Positions 40,275 through 49,368 are shown, counted from the stretch's first letter. The stretch is DNA of 64,000 bases from Arthrobacter sp. YD4 (GCF_030410515.1 NZ_JAUHHD010000003.1:62001-126000); one strand, 5' to 3'. The notes: generated from the letters alone by a model not told the origin. Translations and numbers: made by a program.

Positions 40275-41057
40275 TCAGGGCGTCTTGCGCTCTTCTTCGG
40301 GCTCGTGTTCCTCGATGAATTCATCGACGACGTCGGTGCCGTACTTCGCGGCCTGGCGCTTGGCGATCATGCCGCGGATGACCTCAATGGCGATCGGCAC
40401 CACGGAGACCAGGACGATCACGATGAAGATGATGTCCAGGTTGTCGCGGACCCACGGCACGGTGTCGCCCAGCAGGTAGCCCAGCAGCGTCACGCCGCCG
40501 CCCCACAGCGCCGCGCCAATGACGTTGTAGAGGAAGAACTTGCGCTTGCTCATCTGCGCGACGCCTACGATCACCGGCACGAAGGTGCGGATAATCGGGA
40601 CGAAGCGGGCCAGGATCAGGGCTTTGCCGCCGTGCTTCTCGAAGAACGCGTGGGCGCTCTCGACGTTCTCGCGCTTGAAGAGCTTGGAGTCGGGCTTGTT
40701 GAAGATCGCGGGGCCGGCCTTGGAGCCGATCAGGTAGCCGGCCTGGTTGCCGATGATCGCGGAGACCACGATCAGGGCGGCGAACGCCCAGATGTTGAAC
40801 TGGATGGTGCCCGTGGCGACCAGCAGGCCCGCGGTGAACAGCATGGAATCACCCGGCAGGAAGAAACCGACCAGCAGGCCGGTCTCGGCGAAGATGATGC
40901 CGCAGACCAGCAGGACGACCCAGGGGGCCAGGGCGGGATCGGCCAGGAAGACCTGGGGGTTGAGCCAATCGGGCAGGAACGAGGCCATGTGCGGCTGGAC
41001 CGGGCCGGCGCCGCCGAGGGTGGACACGGCGAGGTCGTGCAGGGTATTTGGGTTCAC
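40275..41057 (-). CDS. DedA family membrane protein
   Basis: 260 residues; DedA proteins are undecaprenyl-phosphate or phospholipid flippase-type transporters (UptA group). FAETGLLVGFFLPGDSMLF, then GNQAGYLIGSKAG, FFEKHGGKALILARFVPIIRTFVPVIVG (the re-entrant loop with the conserved Arg) and YNVIGAALWG. Starts with GTG 41057 on the minus strand; a second possibility is an internal ATG at residue 24. The C-terminal tail is acidic (DEFIEEHEPEEE). It is divergent from the exonuclease gene. Confidence 0.9.
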   Translation of the reverse strand: MNPNTLHDLAVSTLGGAGPVQPHMASFLPDWLNPQVFLADPALAPWVVLLVCGIIFAETGLLVGFFLPGDSMLFTAGLLVATGTIQFNIWAFAALIVVSAIIGNQAGYLIGSKAGPAIFNKPDSKLFKRENVESAHAFFEKHGGKALILARFVPIIRTFVPVIVGVAQMSKRKFFLYNVIGAALWGGGVTLLGYLLGDTVPWVRDNLDIIFIVIVLVSVVPIAIEVIRGMIAKRQAAKYGTDVVDEFIEEHEPEEERKTP

Positions 41058-41097
41058 CCTCCAAGCGTACTGGAGAAGGGCCTGCCGGTTCCGGCGG

Positions 41098-41103
41098 TAA
41101 AGT
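41098..41103 (+). promoter_or_regulatory. -10 box of the exonuclease-BRCT gene
   Basis: TAAAGT, then ATGGGGC and GTG at 41111 (7-nt spacer). Confidence 0.4.
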
Positions 41104-41110
41104 ATGGGGC

Positions 41111-42130
41111 GTGGCTTTGGACTTTACGGCGATCGACTTCGAGACGGCGAACGGGTTCCGGGGCTCCGCCTGCTCGGTCGGCCTGAGCAAGGTCCGCAAC
41201 GGCGTCGTGGTGGAGGAGGCGTCCTGGCTGATGCGTCCTCCCGCCGGCCACGACATCTTCGACCACCACAACGTGCGCATCCACGGCATCCGGCCCGAGC
41301 ACGTCGCCGGCCGGCCCCGCTTCGGTGAGCTCTTCCCGGAGATCGGCGCATTCATCGGCGAGGACATCCTGGCCGCCCACAACGCGGCCTTCGACCTGGG
41401 CGTCATCCGGTCCGGCCTCGAGGTCTCCGGCCTGCCGGGGCCGGCCTACGACTACGTCTGCACCGTGATGCTCTCCCGCCGCTGCTATTCGCTGGTCTCC
41501 AACTCCCTGCCCTACGCGGCGGAAGAGGCGGGCGTGCCGCTGGTCAACCACCACGACGCCGCCGAGGACGCCCGTGCCTGCGCCGGGATCCTGATCGATA
41601 TCGCGGCCCGCAACGGCGCCGCCAGCATCGCCGAACTCTACTTGTCCCTGGGGCTCACCGTGTCCCGGCAACCGGCCTTCGACCCGCGGCGCGACCCGCT
41701 GTCCAAGGCCAGCCAGTCGGCGCTGGAAGCGCTCGCCGCCGGACAGGGCCCGGCAGTGACCCGCCCGTACCGCGCCGGCTGGCCGGAGGAGGGTGAAAAC
41801 CCGCCGCCGAACCCGCTGGCCGAACCGGGGCACCCGCTCTTCGGCCAGACCGTGGTCTTCACCGGCGAACTGGCCATCCCGAGGCAGGAGGCCAAGGTGC
41901 GCTCGGCCGAGCTGGGCGCCGCGCCGGAGAGCCGGGTGACCGGGCGCACCACCGTGCTGGTGGTGGGCGACGGCTTCGTCGCGGCGGACCTGCGTTCCGG
42001 CCGGCTGACGGGCAAGGCCCGGCGCGTGCTGGAGCTGCACCAGCGCGGCCAGCGCATCGAGGTCCTGTCCGAGGGTGAATTCCTGCAGATGGTGGGCGGC
42101 CACTCCGTCCCCGCGGCCCGGGCGGTCTGA
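41111..42130 (+). CDS. DnaQ-like 3'-5' exonuclease with C-terminal BRCT domain
   Basis: 339 residues. Exonuclease domain (about 1-165): FTAIDFETANGFRGSACSVGL gives the DxE site, AHNAAFDLGVI the second Asp, and HHDAAEDARACAGIL the final HxxxxxD, so DEDDh catalysis is intact. After a Pro/Arg linker, residues about 250-335 form a BRCT-like region: GHPLFGQTVVFTGELAIPRQEA and VTGRTTVLVVGDG, as in DNA ligase NusA-type BRCT. Joining these two parts points to DNA repair or replication processing. GTG 41111 chosen. Confidence 0.88.
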   Translation: MALDFTAIDFETANGFRGSACSVGLSKVRNGVVVEEASWLMRPPAGHDIFDHHNVRIHGIRPEHVAGRPRFGELFPEIGAFIGEDILAAHNAAFDLGVIRSGLEVSGLPGPAYDYVCTVMLSRRCYSLVSNSLPYAAEEAGVPLVNHHDAAEDARACAGILIDIAARNGAASIAELYLSLGLTVSRQPAFDPRRDPLSKASQSALEALAAGQGPAVTRPYRAGWPEEGENPPPNPLAEPGHPLFGQTVVFTGELAIPRQEAKVRSAELGAAPESRVTGRTTVLVVGDGFVAADLRSGRLTGKARRVLELHQRGQRIEVLSEGEFLQMVGGHSVPAARAV

Positions 42131-42203
42131 GGCCGTCGGTTCCGGCCGGCTTCACATGACGCAACATTCATTTCGGCCCCGCGCCCGGGGCTTCTAGCCT
42201 TAA

Positions 42204-42797
42204 ATGATGAGCAAACTGATCTCTTCACCTGCCCGGCCGGCCTCCCGGGGCCCGGTCAGCTTCGACACTGCTCAGGCCAACCTCGTCACCGTTCCGCCCG
42301 CCCGCGGCGGAGTGGACTGGGGCAGGGTCTTCGCCTTCCCCAATCCGGTGAACGAATACTCCGCCCGCATCACGGCGGCGCTCGTGGTGCTGCTGTCCGT
42401 GGCGACCCTGCTCACGGGCTCCGGCTGGGGCCTGGCCGTCATCGCCGTCGGCTTCTGGCTGCGGGTGCTCTTCGGGCCGCGGATCTCGCCCTTCGGCATC
42501 CTCTCGGTCAAGGTGCTCACGCCGGCGCTCGGCCGGAAGCGGCTGGTCCCTGGGCCGCCCAAGCGCTTCGCCCAGGGCATTGGCGCCGCCCTCTCGACGA
42601 CGGCGGCCATTCTCTTCGCCACGGGCGTGGCGCCCGCCGCCTGGGTCCTCCTGGGCCTGCTGATCGTGGCGGCCTCGCTCGAGGCGTTCGCCGGCTTCTG
42701 CCTGGGCTGCGCCATCTTCGGCCTGCTGCAGCGCCGGGGACTCATCCCGGCCGACGTCTGCGAGGCCTGCAACAACGTCTCGTTCAGGCGCCGGTAA
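42204..42797 (+). CDS. DUF4395 family membrane protein
   Basis: 197 residues with an N-terminal lead and four membrane helices. FPNPVNEYSARITAALVVL and LGPPKRFAQGIGAALSTTA mark the family; the end has AGFCLGCAIFGLLQRRGLI and VCEACNN. The two cysteine pairs (CxxC twice) hint at a thiol or metal function; relatives sit near thioredoxins. Two ATG codons in a row (42204, 42207). Its 3' end overlaps the convergent gene by 14 nt. Confidence 0.8.
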   Translation: MMSKLISSPARPASRGPVSFDTAQANLVTVPPARGGVDWGRVFAFPNPVNEYSARITAALVVLLSVATLLTGSGWGLAVIAVGFWLRVLFGPRISPFGILSVKVLTPALGRKRLVPGPPKRFAQGIGAALSTTAAILFATGVAPAAWVLLGLLIVAASLEAFAGFCLGCAIFGLLQRRGLIPADVCEACNNVSFRRR

Positions 42798-43824
42798 CCG
42801 CCGCCAGCCGCTCGGCCATGCCCTTCACCAGTGCCACGGCCTCCGGTTCCGGGGCTTCCAGTTCCGCCAGCCAGTCCGCAGGGAGGGCCGCCGCTCCGTA
42901 GTGGGCGCCCAGGAGGTAACCGGCGAGGGCGGCCGCGCCGGCGGCATCGTCCGCCCGCTCAGCCGCCGCGGTGACGGCCGCCCGGAAGTGGGTCCGGCCC
43001 GTCTCCGGGTCGTTGCCGTCGTGCGTGGCGTCCGGCGCCGTCGTCAAAACCGCCGACAGTGCGACGGCGAGGAGGCCCGCGGCGTCCGCGCCGCCGGCGG
43101 AGGCGGCATAGATTTCCGGTGCCCGGAGTACCGCGGTGAGCGTTTCCAGCACGCCGGTGTCGGCGTCCTCGCCGCGGGGGAGCGGGGCCCCTGCCAGATG
43201 GGTGACCGCCTCGCCGGCGGCCTCCGCCAGGCCCGCGCCCAGGGCCAGGGCCCGGATGGTGAGGCTCAGGACCCCGGCGCTCTGCCGGGCGGAGGGGTGC
43301 CCGTGCGTGAGTGCCGCCGCGTCAGCGCTGAGCTTGTAGACGGCAGCGGCGTCCAGGTGGGGCACCAGGCCGAAAGGCGCCGAGCGGAGCAGGGCGCCGC
43401 CGCCGCGTGAGTCCGGGTTCAGCGGCCGCTGCACCGTCCCCATCTCGCCGGTGACCAGGGCGGCGACGGAATCCGGGTCGGGGGAGCGGGACTCCCGCGG
43501 CAGGCCGTGACCGTCAATCCAACGCGGCGGCTGGAACGGGGCCGCCTCCGGCAGCGACATCCCCTGGGTGCCCAGCCAGCGCAGGTAGGCCAACCAGAGG
43601 CAGGCGTTCGCGTCCGCTGCCACCCCCGAATTGGCCCACTCCAGTGCCTCCAGCAGGCCGTCCACCGTATAGAGGGTCATCCGGGTGCGGCCGGAGAGGA
43701 CGCCGGTTCCGTCCGTTCCGGAGGCGCTGCCGCCGGAGGCGCCCAGCGCGTCACCGAGGGCACCGCCCAGCAGGCAGCCGTGGATGCGGGATTCGTGCGA
43801 CGGGACCGGGGGCTGCTCGTTCAT
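42784..43824 (-). CDS. ADP-ribosylglycohydrolase-like protein, probably catalytically altered
   Basis: 346 residues of the DraG/ARH fold. The family start is clear (RIHGCLLGGALGDALGAS) and later THGHPSARQSAGVLSLTIRALA. The first metal motif, normally DDTxM, reads SGRTRMTLYT: both Asp are replaced. The C-terminal GDTDT-type motif also reads RADDAAGAAALAGYLLGAHYG. Catalysis by the usual di-magnesium mechanism is therefore doubtful; it may bind ADP-ribose or act otherwise. ATG 43824 with TAAATT 7 nt upstream. Convergent with, and overlapping, the DUF4395 gene. Confidence 0.82.
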   Translation of the reverse strand: MNEQPPVPSHESRIHGCLLGGALGDALGASGGSASGTDGTGVLSGRTRMTLYTVDGLLEALEWANSGVAADANACLWLAYLRWLGTQGMSLPEAAPFQPPRWIDGHGLPRESRSPDPDSVAALVTGEMGTVQRPLNPDSRGGGALLRSAPFGLVPHLDAAAVYKLSADAAALTHGHPSARQSAGVLSLTIRALALGAGLAEAAGEAVTHLAGAPLPRGEDADTGVLETLTAVLRAPEIYAASAGGADAAGLLAVALSAVLTTAPDATHDGNDPETGRTHFRAAVTAAAERADDAAGAAALAGYLLGAHYGAAALPADWLAELEAPEPEAVALVKGMAERLAAVTGA

Positions 43825-43831
43825 GGTTTCA

Positions 43832-43837
43832 AATTTA
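43832..43837 (-). promoter_or_regulatory. -10 box of the ADP-ribosylglycohydrolase-like gene
   Basis: TAAATT on the minus strand, 7-nt spacer to the ATG at 43824. Confidence 0.4.
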
Positions 43838-43977
43838 CCGTCCCGGACCCACGGGCCTGACGCGGTTGCCGCGGACCTTGCACGGGACCTGCCATACGGC
43901 CCGGATCCAGCGAACGTCCAGACTTCGCTGGAAGACTGCTGGCGGCACCCGACCCGAAGCGAAGGAAACCCCACGAG

Positions 43978-44985
43978 ATGACACACCCCGCGCCCGATGC
44001 CCGGCCCGCCGCCGTTCCGCCCTCCGACCAGGCACCGGCTGCTGTTCAGCCCGCCGTCGGACGGCCCGGGCTGCTGGCCCGGTTGTCCGCCGAGGGCCTG
44101 GGGACGCTGCTGGCGGTCGTGATCGGACTCGGCGTCCCGATGTTCGCGGTGCCGCAGTACAACCCGCTTCCGGCCCCGCTGGCCGCCGGCCTGGGCCTTA
44201 CCGCCGCCATGCTTGCCTTCGGGTACCTCAGTGGCGGCCACTTCAACCCCGCCGTCACGGTGGGCCACATAATTGCCGGCCGGACCCGGCTGGTTGAGGG
44301 TGCCGCGTACGTGGCGGCGCAGTTGGTGGGTGCCCTGCTCGGTGCCCTGGCCCTCTTCGGCGTGCTGCGCACGGTACCCAAGCTCAACGGCACCCAAAGC
44401 GCCTTCGACACGGTTGCCGCCGGCTTCGACTCACGCTCGATCATCCAGGCCCCGATGCCCGGCGTCCTCCTGGTGGAGGTGCTCGGCGCGGCCCTGCTGG
44501 TGGCGGTCTTCCTCGGCACCAGCGCCGGCCGCAACCCCGCCCGGACCGCCGCGCCCTATGCCGTGGGCCTGAGCTACGCCGGCCTCCTGCAGCTGGGACA
44601 AAGCATCGGCAACACCCCCTTCAACCCGGCCCGTGCCACCGCCTCCGCGATCTTCAGCAGCCCGGATGCCCTGGGCCAGCTCTGGCTCTTCTGGGTGGCC
44701 CCGCTGGTGGGCGCGGCCGTTGCCGGCCTGGTCTTCCGCGGATTCTCCCAGGCTGCCGTCGTCGCCCCCGACGCCGTGGCCGCCGATTCCACTGCCGTGG
44801 CCGGGGACCCAAACATCGTGGACCCGGAGGTTGAGGACCCGGAGGTTGAGGACCCGGAGGTTGAGGACCCGGAGGCCGCGGGTAGCGACGTCGACGTCGT
44901 GGAGACCGCGCCCACAGCCCCGGCGAAGGCTGCCCCTGCCCGCGCCGACGAGGCCCGCGACTTCTTCGACAAGCGCACCCCGTAA
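43978..44985 (+). CDS. Aquaporin / MIP family channel with repetitive acidic tail
   Basis: 335 residues. Both NPA boxes are present: GHFNPAVTVGHIIAG and NTPFNPARATASAIF (second one NPAR). Six membrane helices span residues about 35-255. Residues about 256-335 form a long acidic, cytoplasmic tail with the repeat DPEVE four times, then an Ala/Pro stretch. The tail is unusual for an MIP protein. Water or small polyol transport cannot be told from the motifs. ATG 43978 after CACGAG; it is not closely linked to other genes. Confidence 0.9.
   Translation: MTHPAPDARPAAVPPSDQAPAAVQPAVGRPGLLARLSAEGLGTLLAVVIGLGVPMFAVPQYNPLPAPLAAGLGLTAAMLAFGYLSGGHFNPAVTVGHIIAGRTRLVEGAAYVAAQLVGALLGALALFGVLRTVPKLNGTQSAFDTVAAGFDSRSIIQAPMPGVLLVEVLGAALLVAVFLGTSAGRNPARTAAPYAVGLSYAGLLQLGQSIGNTPFNPARATASAIFSSPDALGQLWLFWVAPLVGAAVAGLVFRGFSQAAVVAPDAVAADSTAVAGDPNIVDPEVEDPEVEDPEVEDPEAAGSDVDVVETAPTAPAKAAPARADEARDFFDKRTP
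44821..44880 (+). repeat. 15-nt tandem repeat in the aquaporin tail
   Basis: Three exact units GACCCGGAGGTTGAG (44821-44835, 44836-44850, 44851-44865) plus a diverged fourth, in frame, encoding DPEVE each time. Slippage would change tail length without shifting the frame. Confidence 0.9.
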
Positions 44986-45050
44986 GCGTTCTCACACACC
45001 GATACATGGCCTCGACGCCGGGCCTGCGCTTGAGTGTCAGTGCCAGCCGT

Positions 45051-45056
45051 TAGCGT
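45051..45056 (+). promoter_or_regulatory. -10 box of sbcD (leaderless type)
   Basis: TAGCGT, then AGTTAC and ATG at 45063 (6-nt spacer). TTGAGT at 45030-45035 is a possible -35, with a short 15-nt spacing. Confidence 0.45.
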
Positions 45057-45062
45057 AGTTAC

Positions 45063-46235
45063 ATGCGGTTATTGCACACCTCGGACTGGCATCTGGGCCG
45101 GTCGTTCCACAGCGTCGGAATGCTTGAAGCGCAGCGGTCCTTTGTCGACCAGCTGGTCGCCTTCGTCCGCGACGAAAAGGTCGACGTCGTCCTCATCGCG
45201 GGCGACGTATACGACCGTGCGCTGCCCGGCGTCGACGTCGTCGGTCTCCTGGACGACGCCCTGGTGCGGCTGACCGACGCCGGCGCCGCGGTGGTGCTGA
45301 CCAGCGGCAACCACGACTCCGCCATCCGGCTCGGCTTCGCTTCCCGGCTGCTGGAACGCGGCGGCGTGCACCTGCGGACCAGGCTCGACGACCTCGCCAC
45401 GCCCCTGCTGCTGCCCCTCAACGGCGACGACGCCGGCCCGCAGCTTGCGATCTACGGCATCCCCTGGCTGGAACCCCGGCTGGTCGCCGGCGCCCTCGGC
45501 GTGGACACGGCCAGCCACTTCGAGGTCACCCGTGCCGCCACGACCCTGGTCCGCGCCGACCTCGCCGCCCGGTCCGCCGGGCGCACGGTCCACTCCGTTG
45601 TGCTGGCCCACACCTTCGCCAGCGGCGGGATCAGCTCCAACAGTGAGCGCGACCTGAGCATCGGCGGCGTCGGTGCGGTGCCGCTGGATCTGTTCGACGG
45701 GTTCTCCTACGTGGCACTCGGCCACCTGCACGGCCGCCAGGAACTGTCCCCGGCGGTCCGCTACTCCGGATCGCCCCTGGCCTACTCCTTCTCCGAGGCC
45801 CGTCACCGCAAGGGCGGCTGGCTGGTGGACATCACGGCCGACGGTGTGGACAGCGTCACGGAGGTGCACTGGGAAGCCCCGCGAGAACTGGCGGTGCTCC
45901 GCGGGACGCTCGAGGAGCTGCTCGCCGACGACGGGCTGGTGTGGGCCGAGGCGGCGTACTGCCAGGTGACGCTGACGGACGCCCAACGCCCCGCCCAGGC
46001 CATGGAACGGCTGCGCGCCCGCTTCCCGGATACCCTCGTGCTCGGCTTCGACCCCGAGGGTGCCAAGGACGCGCCCAAGACCAGCTACAGCAGCCGGCTC
46101 GCCTCCGCCGTCGACGACCTCTCTGTCTGCTGCGGCTTCCTGGAACACGTCCGCGGCCGGAGCGCGGCCGAGGCCGAGGCGGCCGTCCTTGCCGAGGCAC
46201 TCGAAGCGGTCCGGCTGGAAGGGGTATCCCGATGA
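45063..46235 (+). CDS. sbcD: Exonuclease subunit SbcD (Mre11-like)
   Basis: 390-residue Mn-dependent nuclease that acts with SbcC on hairpins and DNA ends. Phosphoesterase motifs: LLHTSDWHLGRSF, VLIAGDVYDRALPG, VVLTSGNHDSAIRL, and later GHLHGRQELS with SGSPLAYSFSEA. Overlaps sbcC by 4 nt (ATGA). Confidence 0.96.
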   Translation: MRLLHTSDWHLGRSFHSVGMLEAQRSFVDQLVAFVRDEKVDVVLIAGDVYDRALPGVDVVGLLDDALVRLTDAGAAVVLTSGNHDSAIRLGFASRLLERGGVHLRTRLDDLATPLLLPLNGDDAGPQLAIYGIPWLEPRLVAGALGVDTASHFEVTRAATTLVRADLAARSAGRTVHSVVLAHTFASGGISSNSERDLSIGGVGAVPLDLFDGFSYVALGHLHGRQELSPAVRYSGSPLAYSFSEARHRKGGWLVDITADGVDSVTEVHWEAPRELAVLRGTLEELLADDGLVWAEAAYCQVTLTDAQRPAQAMERLRARFPDTLVLGFDPEGAKDAPKTSYSSRLASAVDDLSVCCGFLEHVRGRSAAEAEAAVLAEALEAVRLEGVSR

Positions 46236-49200
46236 GGATCCACCGCCTGGAAATCTCCGCGTTCGGCCCCTTCGCCGGCACGGAAGAAATCGACTTTGAC
46301 CGGCTCAGCGCCCATGGTCTGTTCCTGCTCAACGGTGCCACCGGCGCCGGCAAAACCAGCGTCCTCGATGCCATCTGCTTCGCCCTCTACGGCTCCGTTC
46401 CGGGGGCCCGGCAGGAGGGCAAGCGGCTCCGGAGCGACCACGCCGAGGCGGGAGCCGAGCCACGGGTCACCTGCGAATTCTCGGCCAAGGGGCGGCACTT
46501 CGAGGTCTCCCGCACCCCGGCGTGGAACAAGCCCAGCGCCCGGGGCAAGAACGGCTTCACCGAGCAAAAGGCGAACACCCTGCTCCGGGAGCGGGTGGAC
46601 GGCACCTGGGTGGAAAAGTCGGGCCGCAACGACGAGGCCGGGGCCGAGATCACGGCCCTCCTGGGCATGGACCGGGACCAGTTCACCCGGGTGGTCATGC
46701 TTCCGCAGGGGGACTTCGCCGCGTTCCTGCGGTCCAAGGCCGCGGACCGCCTGGCCCTCCTGCAGAGCCTGTTCGGGACCCAGCGGTTTGAGGCCGTCGA
46801 ACAGGAGCTCGGCCGGAAGGCGGCAGCCGCCCGGGCCGAGGTAGAGACCCTCAACGGCGAGCTGGCGCTGCTCGTCGCCCGGGCCGGCACCGAAGCCGCC
46901 GGGCTGGGGATCGACCCCGACGGCGGTTCGGAAGACGTTTCGCAGGACGACCCCGCCGCGCTGCTGGACTGGTACGGCCGCGAGGCGGAAGCGGCCGGCG
47001 CTGCCCGCCGCGCCGCCGCCGGGGACGCCGACGCCGCCGCCGCCGACCTGTCCGCCCGTGCGGAATCTCTCGCGGCCCGGGCCGCCCGCCAGGCCCGCCT
47101 CACGGCCGCCCGGCAGCGGCGGGAGCTGGCCGAGGCGGCTGCCCCGGACCTGCGCACCGCCGAAGAGCGGCTTGCCCGGCACCGTAAGGCGGAAGTCCTG
47201 GGCGGACACCTCGACACCCTCGACGGCGCCACCGCCGCCGAGGACCGTGCCGGGGAAGCTGCCCAGGCTGCGGCCACCGTCCTGCACGCCGCAGCTGCCA
47301 CCGATCCCGAACTGGCGGCGCTGCCCGACCTGGCCCCGCACCAGGGCGGGCCCGACCCCGCCGCGCTCCGCTCCGGCGTCACCCGACTGCGCAGCCTCCG
47401 GGCCGTCCTGGCCGAACGGATGCCGGACGAAGAACGGCTCGCCGCCCTGCGCACGCGCTCCGCGGGCCTGCACCGGGACGTCGAACGGCTCACCGACACC
47501 GGCACGGCCACCGCGGCGCGGCTGGAAGCGCTCCGGGCGGACGCCCTCGGGCTCCGGCACGCCCTGGCCCCGCTCGAAGAGGCGGCGGCCGACCTCCAGC
47601 TTCGGGTCAAGGAAGCCGACGCGGCCGACGAACTCGTGGCCGTCGTGAAGCGGCACGCCGCGGCCGCGGAGGACTGCGACCGGCTGGCCGAGCGGCGCCG
47701 CGTGGCCCGCGACACCCACCAGGACCGCCGCCAGGCCTGGCTGGACCTCCGCGAGGAGCGCCTGGCCAACGCCGCCGCCGAACTGGCCGCACAGCTGCAC
47801 CCGGGGGAGCCCTGCGCTGTCTGCGGCAGCCCCGACCACCCCGCGCCGGCACCGCTGGCGGCCTCCGCGCTGACCATAGCCGACGCCGAGCAGGCAGCCC
47901 AGGCCGCCGCCGAGGCGGCCGAAGCGGTGCTCGCGGACCTCGACCGCGAACTCGCCGACGCCCGCCAACACCTGGCCGTCCTCGCCGCCCAGGGCGGGGA
48001 CGCGGCCCTCGAGGACGCGCTGAGCGATGCCGGGCGCGCCCGGGAACGGGCCGCGGAGGCCACGAAGGCTGCTGCAGACCTCGAAGCCGCCCGGAACCGC
48101 TGCGAGGGGCTGGACGAGGAGATCTCCGCCCTCGAGGACGCGGAGGAGGATTCCGCCGCCGAGCTGGCCCGGACCCGTACCGCCGTGGTCGAGGTGGACA
48201 CCCAGGCCGCCGAGCTCGACGCCACCCTGCTGGGCCTCCGAAGCGGGCACCCCGGACTGGCCGGCCGCATCGCCGCCGTGGACTCGGCCGTTGCCCTCCT
48301 CGAAGACGCCGACGCGGCCGCCGTCAGCCTGGCGCAGGCACAAGCCCGGACAGCGGAGGCCCGGGAGCGGCTGGAGCAGGCCCTGCCCGCCGCCGGCTTC
48401 GACTCCGCCAACGCCGCACGGGAGATGCTGCTGTCCGCCCGGGAAGCCGCCAACCTGGAAGCCGCGGTCCGTGCCGGACGGGACGAAACCGCGCGCCTCG
48501 AGGAACTGTTCGCGGGGGAGGACCTGGTCCTGGCCGCCGCGGAACTCGCCGACCAGGGACCGGTCCCCGCCGGTGCCCTCGAACAGCTCAGGTCCGAGTC
48601 CGTCGCGGCGCTGGACGCGGCCCGGGAAGCCGGGGTGTCCGCCGGCCTGGCCGCCTCCTCGGCACGGACCCTGGCCGGTCTCCGTTCCCGCTACAGCGAA
48701 CTGGCCGAAGCCGGCCGGGAACCGCGGGAGCGGGCGGCGCTGCTGACCGCTGTGGCCGAGGCTGCCCGAGGCGGCGGCGACAACAGCTACCGCATGAGCC
48801 TGAACAGCTACGTTCTGGCCGCCCGGCTGGAGCAGGTGGCCGACGCGGCCTCCGAGCGGCTGATCGGCATGAGCGACGGCCGGTACACGCTCCAGCACAC
48901 CGACGCGAAGGCCTCCCGCGGGCAGAAGTCCGGCCTCGGTCTGGAAGTCGTGGACCTCTGGACTGGCCAGCGGCGGGATACCGCCACCCTCTCCGGCGGC
49001 GAATCCTTCATGGCGTCGCTGTCGCTCGCCCTCGGACTGGCCGACGTGGTGCAGATGGAATCCGGCGGCGTGGACATCGAGACGCTCTTCGTGGACGAGG
49101 GCTTCGGCAGCCTGGACGAGCAGTCCCTGGAACAGGTCATGGATGCCCTCGAGGGTCTCCGGGACGGCGGCCGGGTGGTGGGCCTGGTCAGCCACGTCGC

Positions 49201-49291
49201 CGAGATGAAGCAGCGGATCACCACCCAGCTGCAGGTGGTGAAGGGCCGGAACGGTTCCACCCTGCACATCTCCGACGAGGTGCCCGCTTAG
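46232..49291 (+). CDS. sbcC: Exonuclease subunit SbcC (Rad50-like SMC ATPase)
   Basis: 1019 residues. Walker A at the start (NGATGAGKTSVLDAICFALYG), very long Ala/Glu/Arg coiled coils, and a central zinc hook CAVCGSPDH (about residue 530). The C-terminal half has the ABC signature TLSGGESFMASLSLALGLA and Walker B/D-loop TLFVDEGFGSLDEQSLEQV. Together with SbcD it forms the Mre11-Rad50-type complex for processing double-strand ends and palindromes. ATG 46232 overlaps the sbcD stop. Confidence 0.96.
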   Translation: MRIHRLEISAFGPFAGTEEIDFDRLSAHGLFLLNGATGAGKTSVLDAICFALYGSVPGARQEGKRLRSDHAEAGAEPRVTCEFSAKGRHFEVSRTPAWNKPSARGKNGFTEQKANTLLRERVDGTWVEKSGRNDEAGAEITALLGMDRDQFTRVVMLPQGDFAAFLRSKAADRLALLQSLFGTQRFEAVEQELGRKAAAARAEVETLNGELALLVARAGTEAAGLGIDPDGGSEDVSQDDPAALLDWYGREAEAAGAARRAAAGDADAAAADLSARAESLAARAARQARLTAARQRRELAEAAAPDLRTAEERLARHRKAEVLGGHLDTLDGATAAEDRAGEAAQAAATVLHAAAATDPELAALPDLAPHQGGPDPAALRSGVTRLRSLRAVLAERMPDEERLAALRTRSAGLHRDVERLTDTGTATAARLEALRADALGLRHALAPLEEAAADLQLRVKEADAADELVAVVKRHAAAAEDCDRLAERRRVARDTHQDRRQAWLDLREERLANAAAELAAQLHPGEPCAVCGSPDHPAPAPLAASALTIADAEQAAQAAAEAAEAVLADLDRELADARQHLAVLAAQGGDAALEDALSDAGRARERAAEATKAAADLEAARNRCEGLDEEISALEDAEEDSAAELARTRTAVVEVDTQAAELDATLLGLRSGHPGLAGRIAAVDSAVALLEDADAAAVSLAQAQARTAEARERLEQALPAAGFDSANAAREMLLSAREAANLEAAVRAGRDETARLEELFAGEDLVLAAAELADQGPVPAGALEQLRSESVAALDAAREAGVSAGLAASSARTLAGLRSRYSELAEAGREPRERAALLTAVAEAARGGGDNSYRMSLNSYVLAARLEQVADAASERLIGMSDGRYTLQHTDAKASRGQKSGLGLEVVDLWTGQRRDTATLSGGESFMASLSLALGLADVVQMESGGVDIETLFVDEGFGSLDEQSLEQVMDALEGLRDGGRVVGLVSHVAEMKQRITTQLQVVKGRNGSTLHISDEVPA

Positions 49292-49335
49292 GCCCGGCCG
49301 GGAGCTGCCCCCGAACGCCGTCCCGGGGGAGGCCA

Positions 49336-49358
49336 CGGCACGTGCCGCCCGATATACT
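49336..49358 (+). promoter_or_regulatory. Palindrome and -10 box before the MFS gene
   Basis: A 12-bp perfect palindrome CGGCACGTGCCG at 49336-49347 lies where a -35 would be; TATACT follows at 49353-49358. There is no TTGACA-like -35, so an activator or repressor at the palindrome is plausible. Initiation near 49365 would start the structured leader. Confidence 0.5.
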
Positions 49359-49368
49359 GGGACGGTCA

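Noticed and set aside
49308..49330. CCCCCG/CGGGGG stem after sbcC as a terminator
   Set aside because: Only about 6 bp, no T-run, and it overlaps the probable control region of the next gene.
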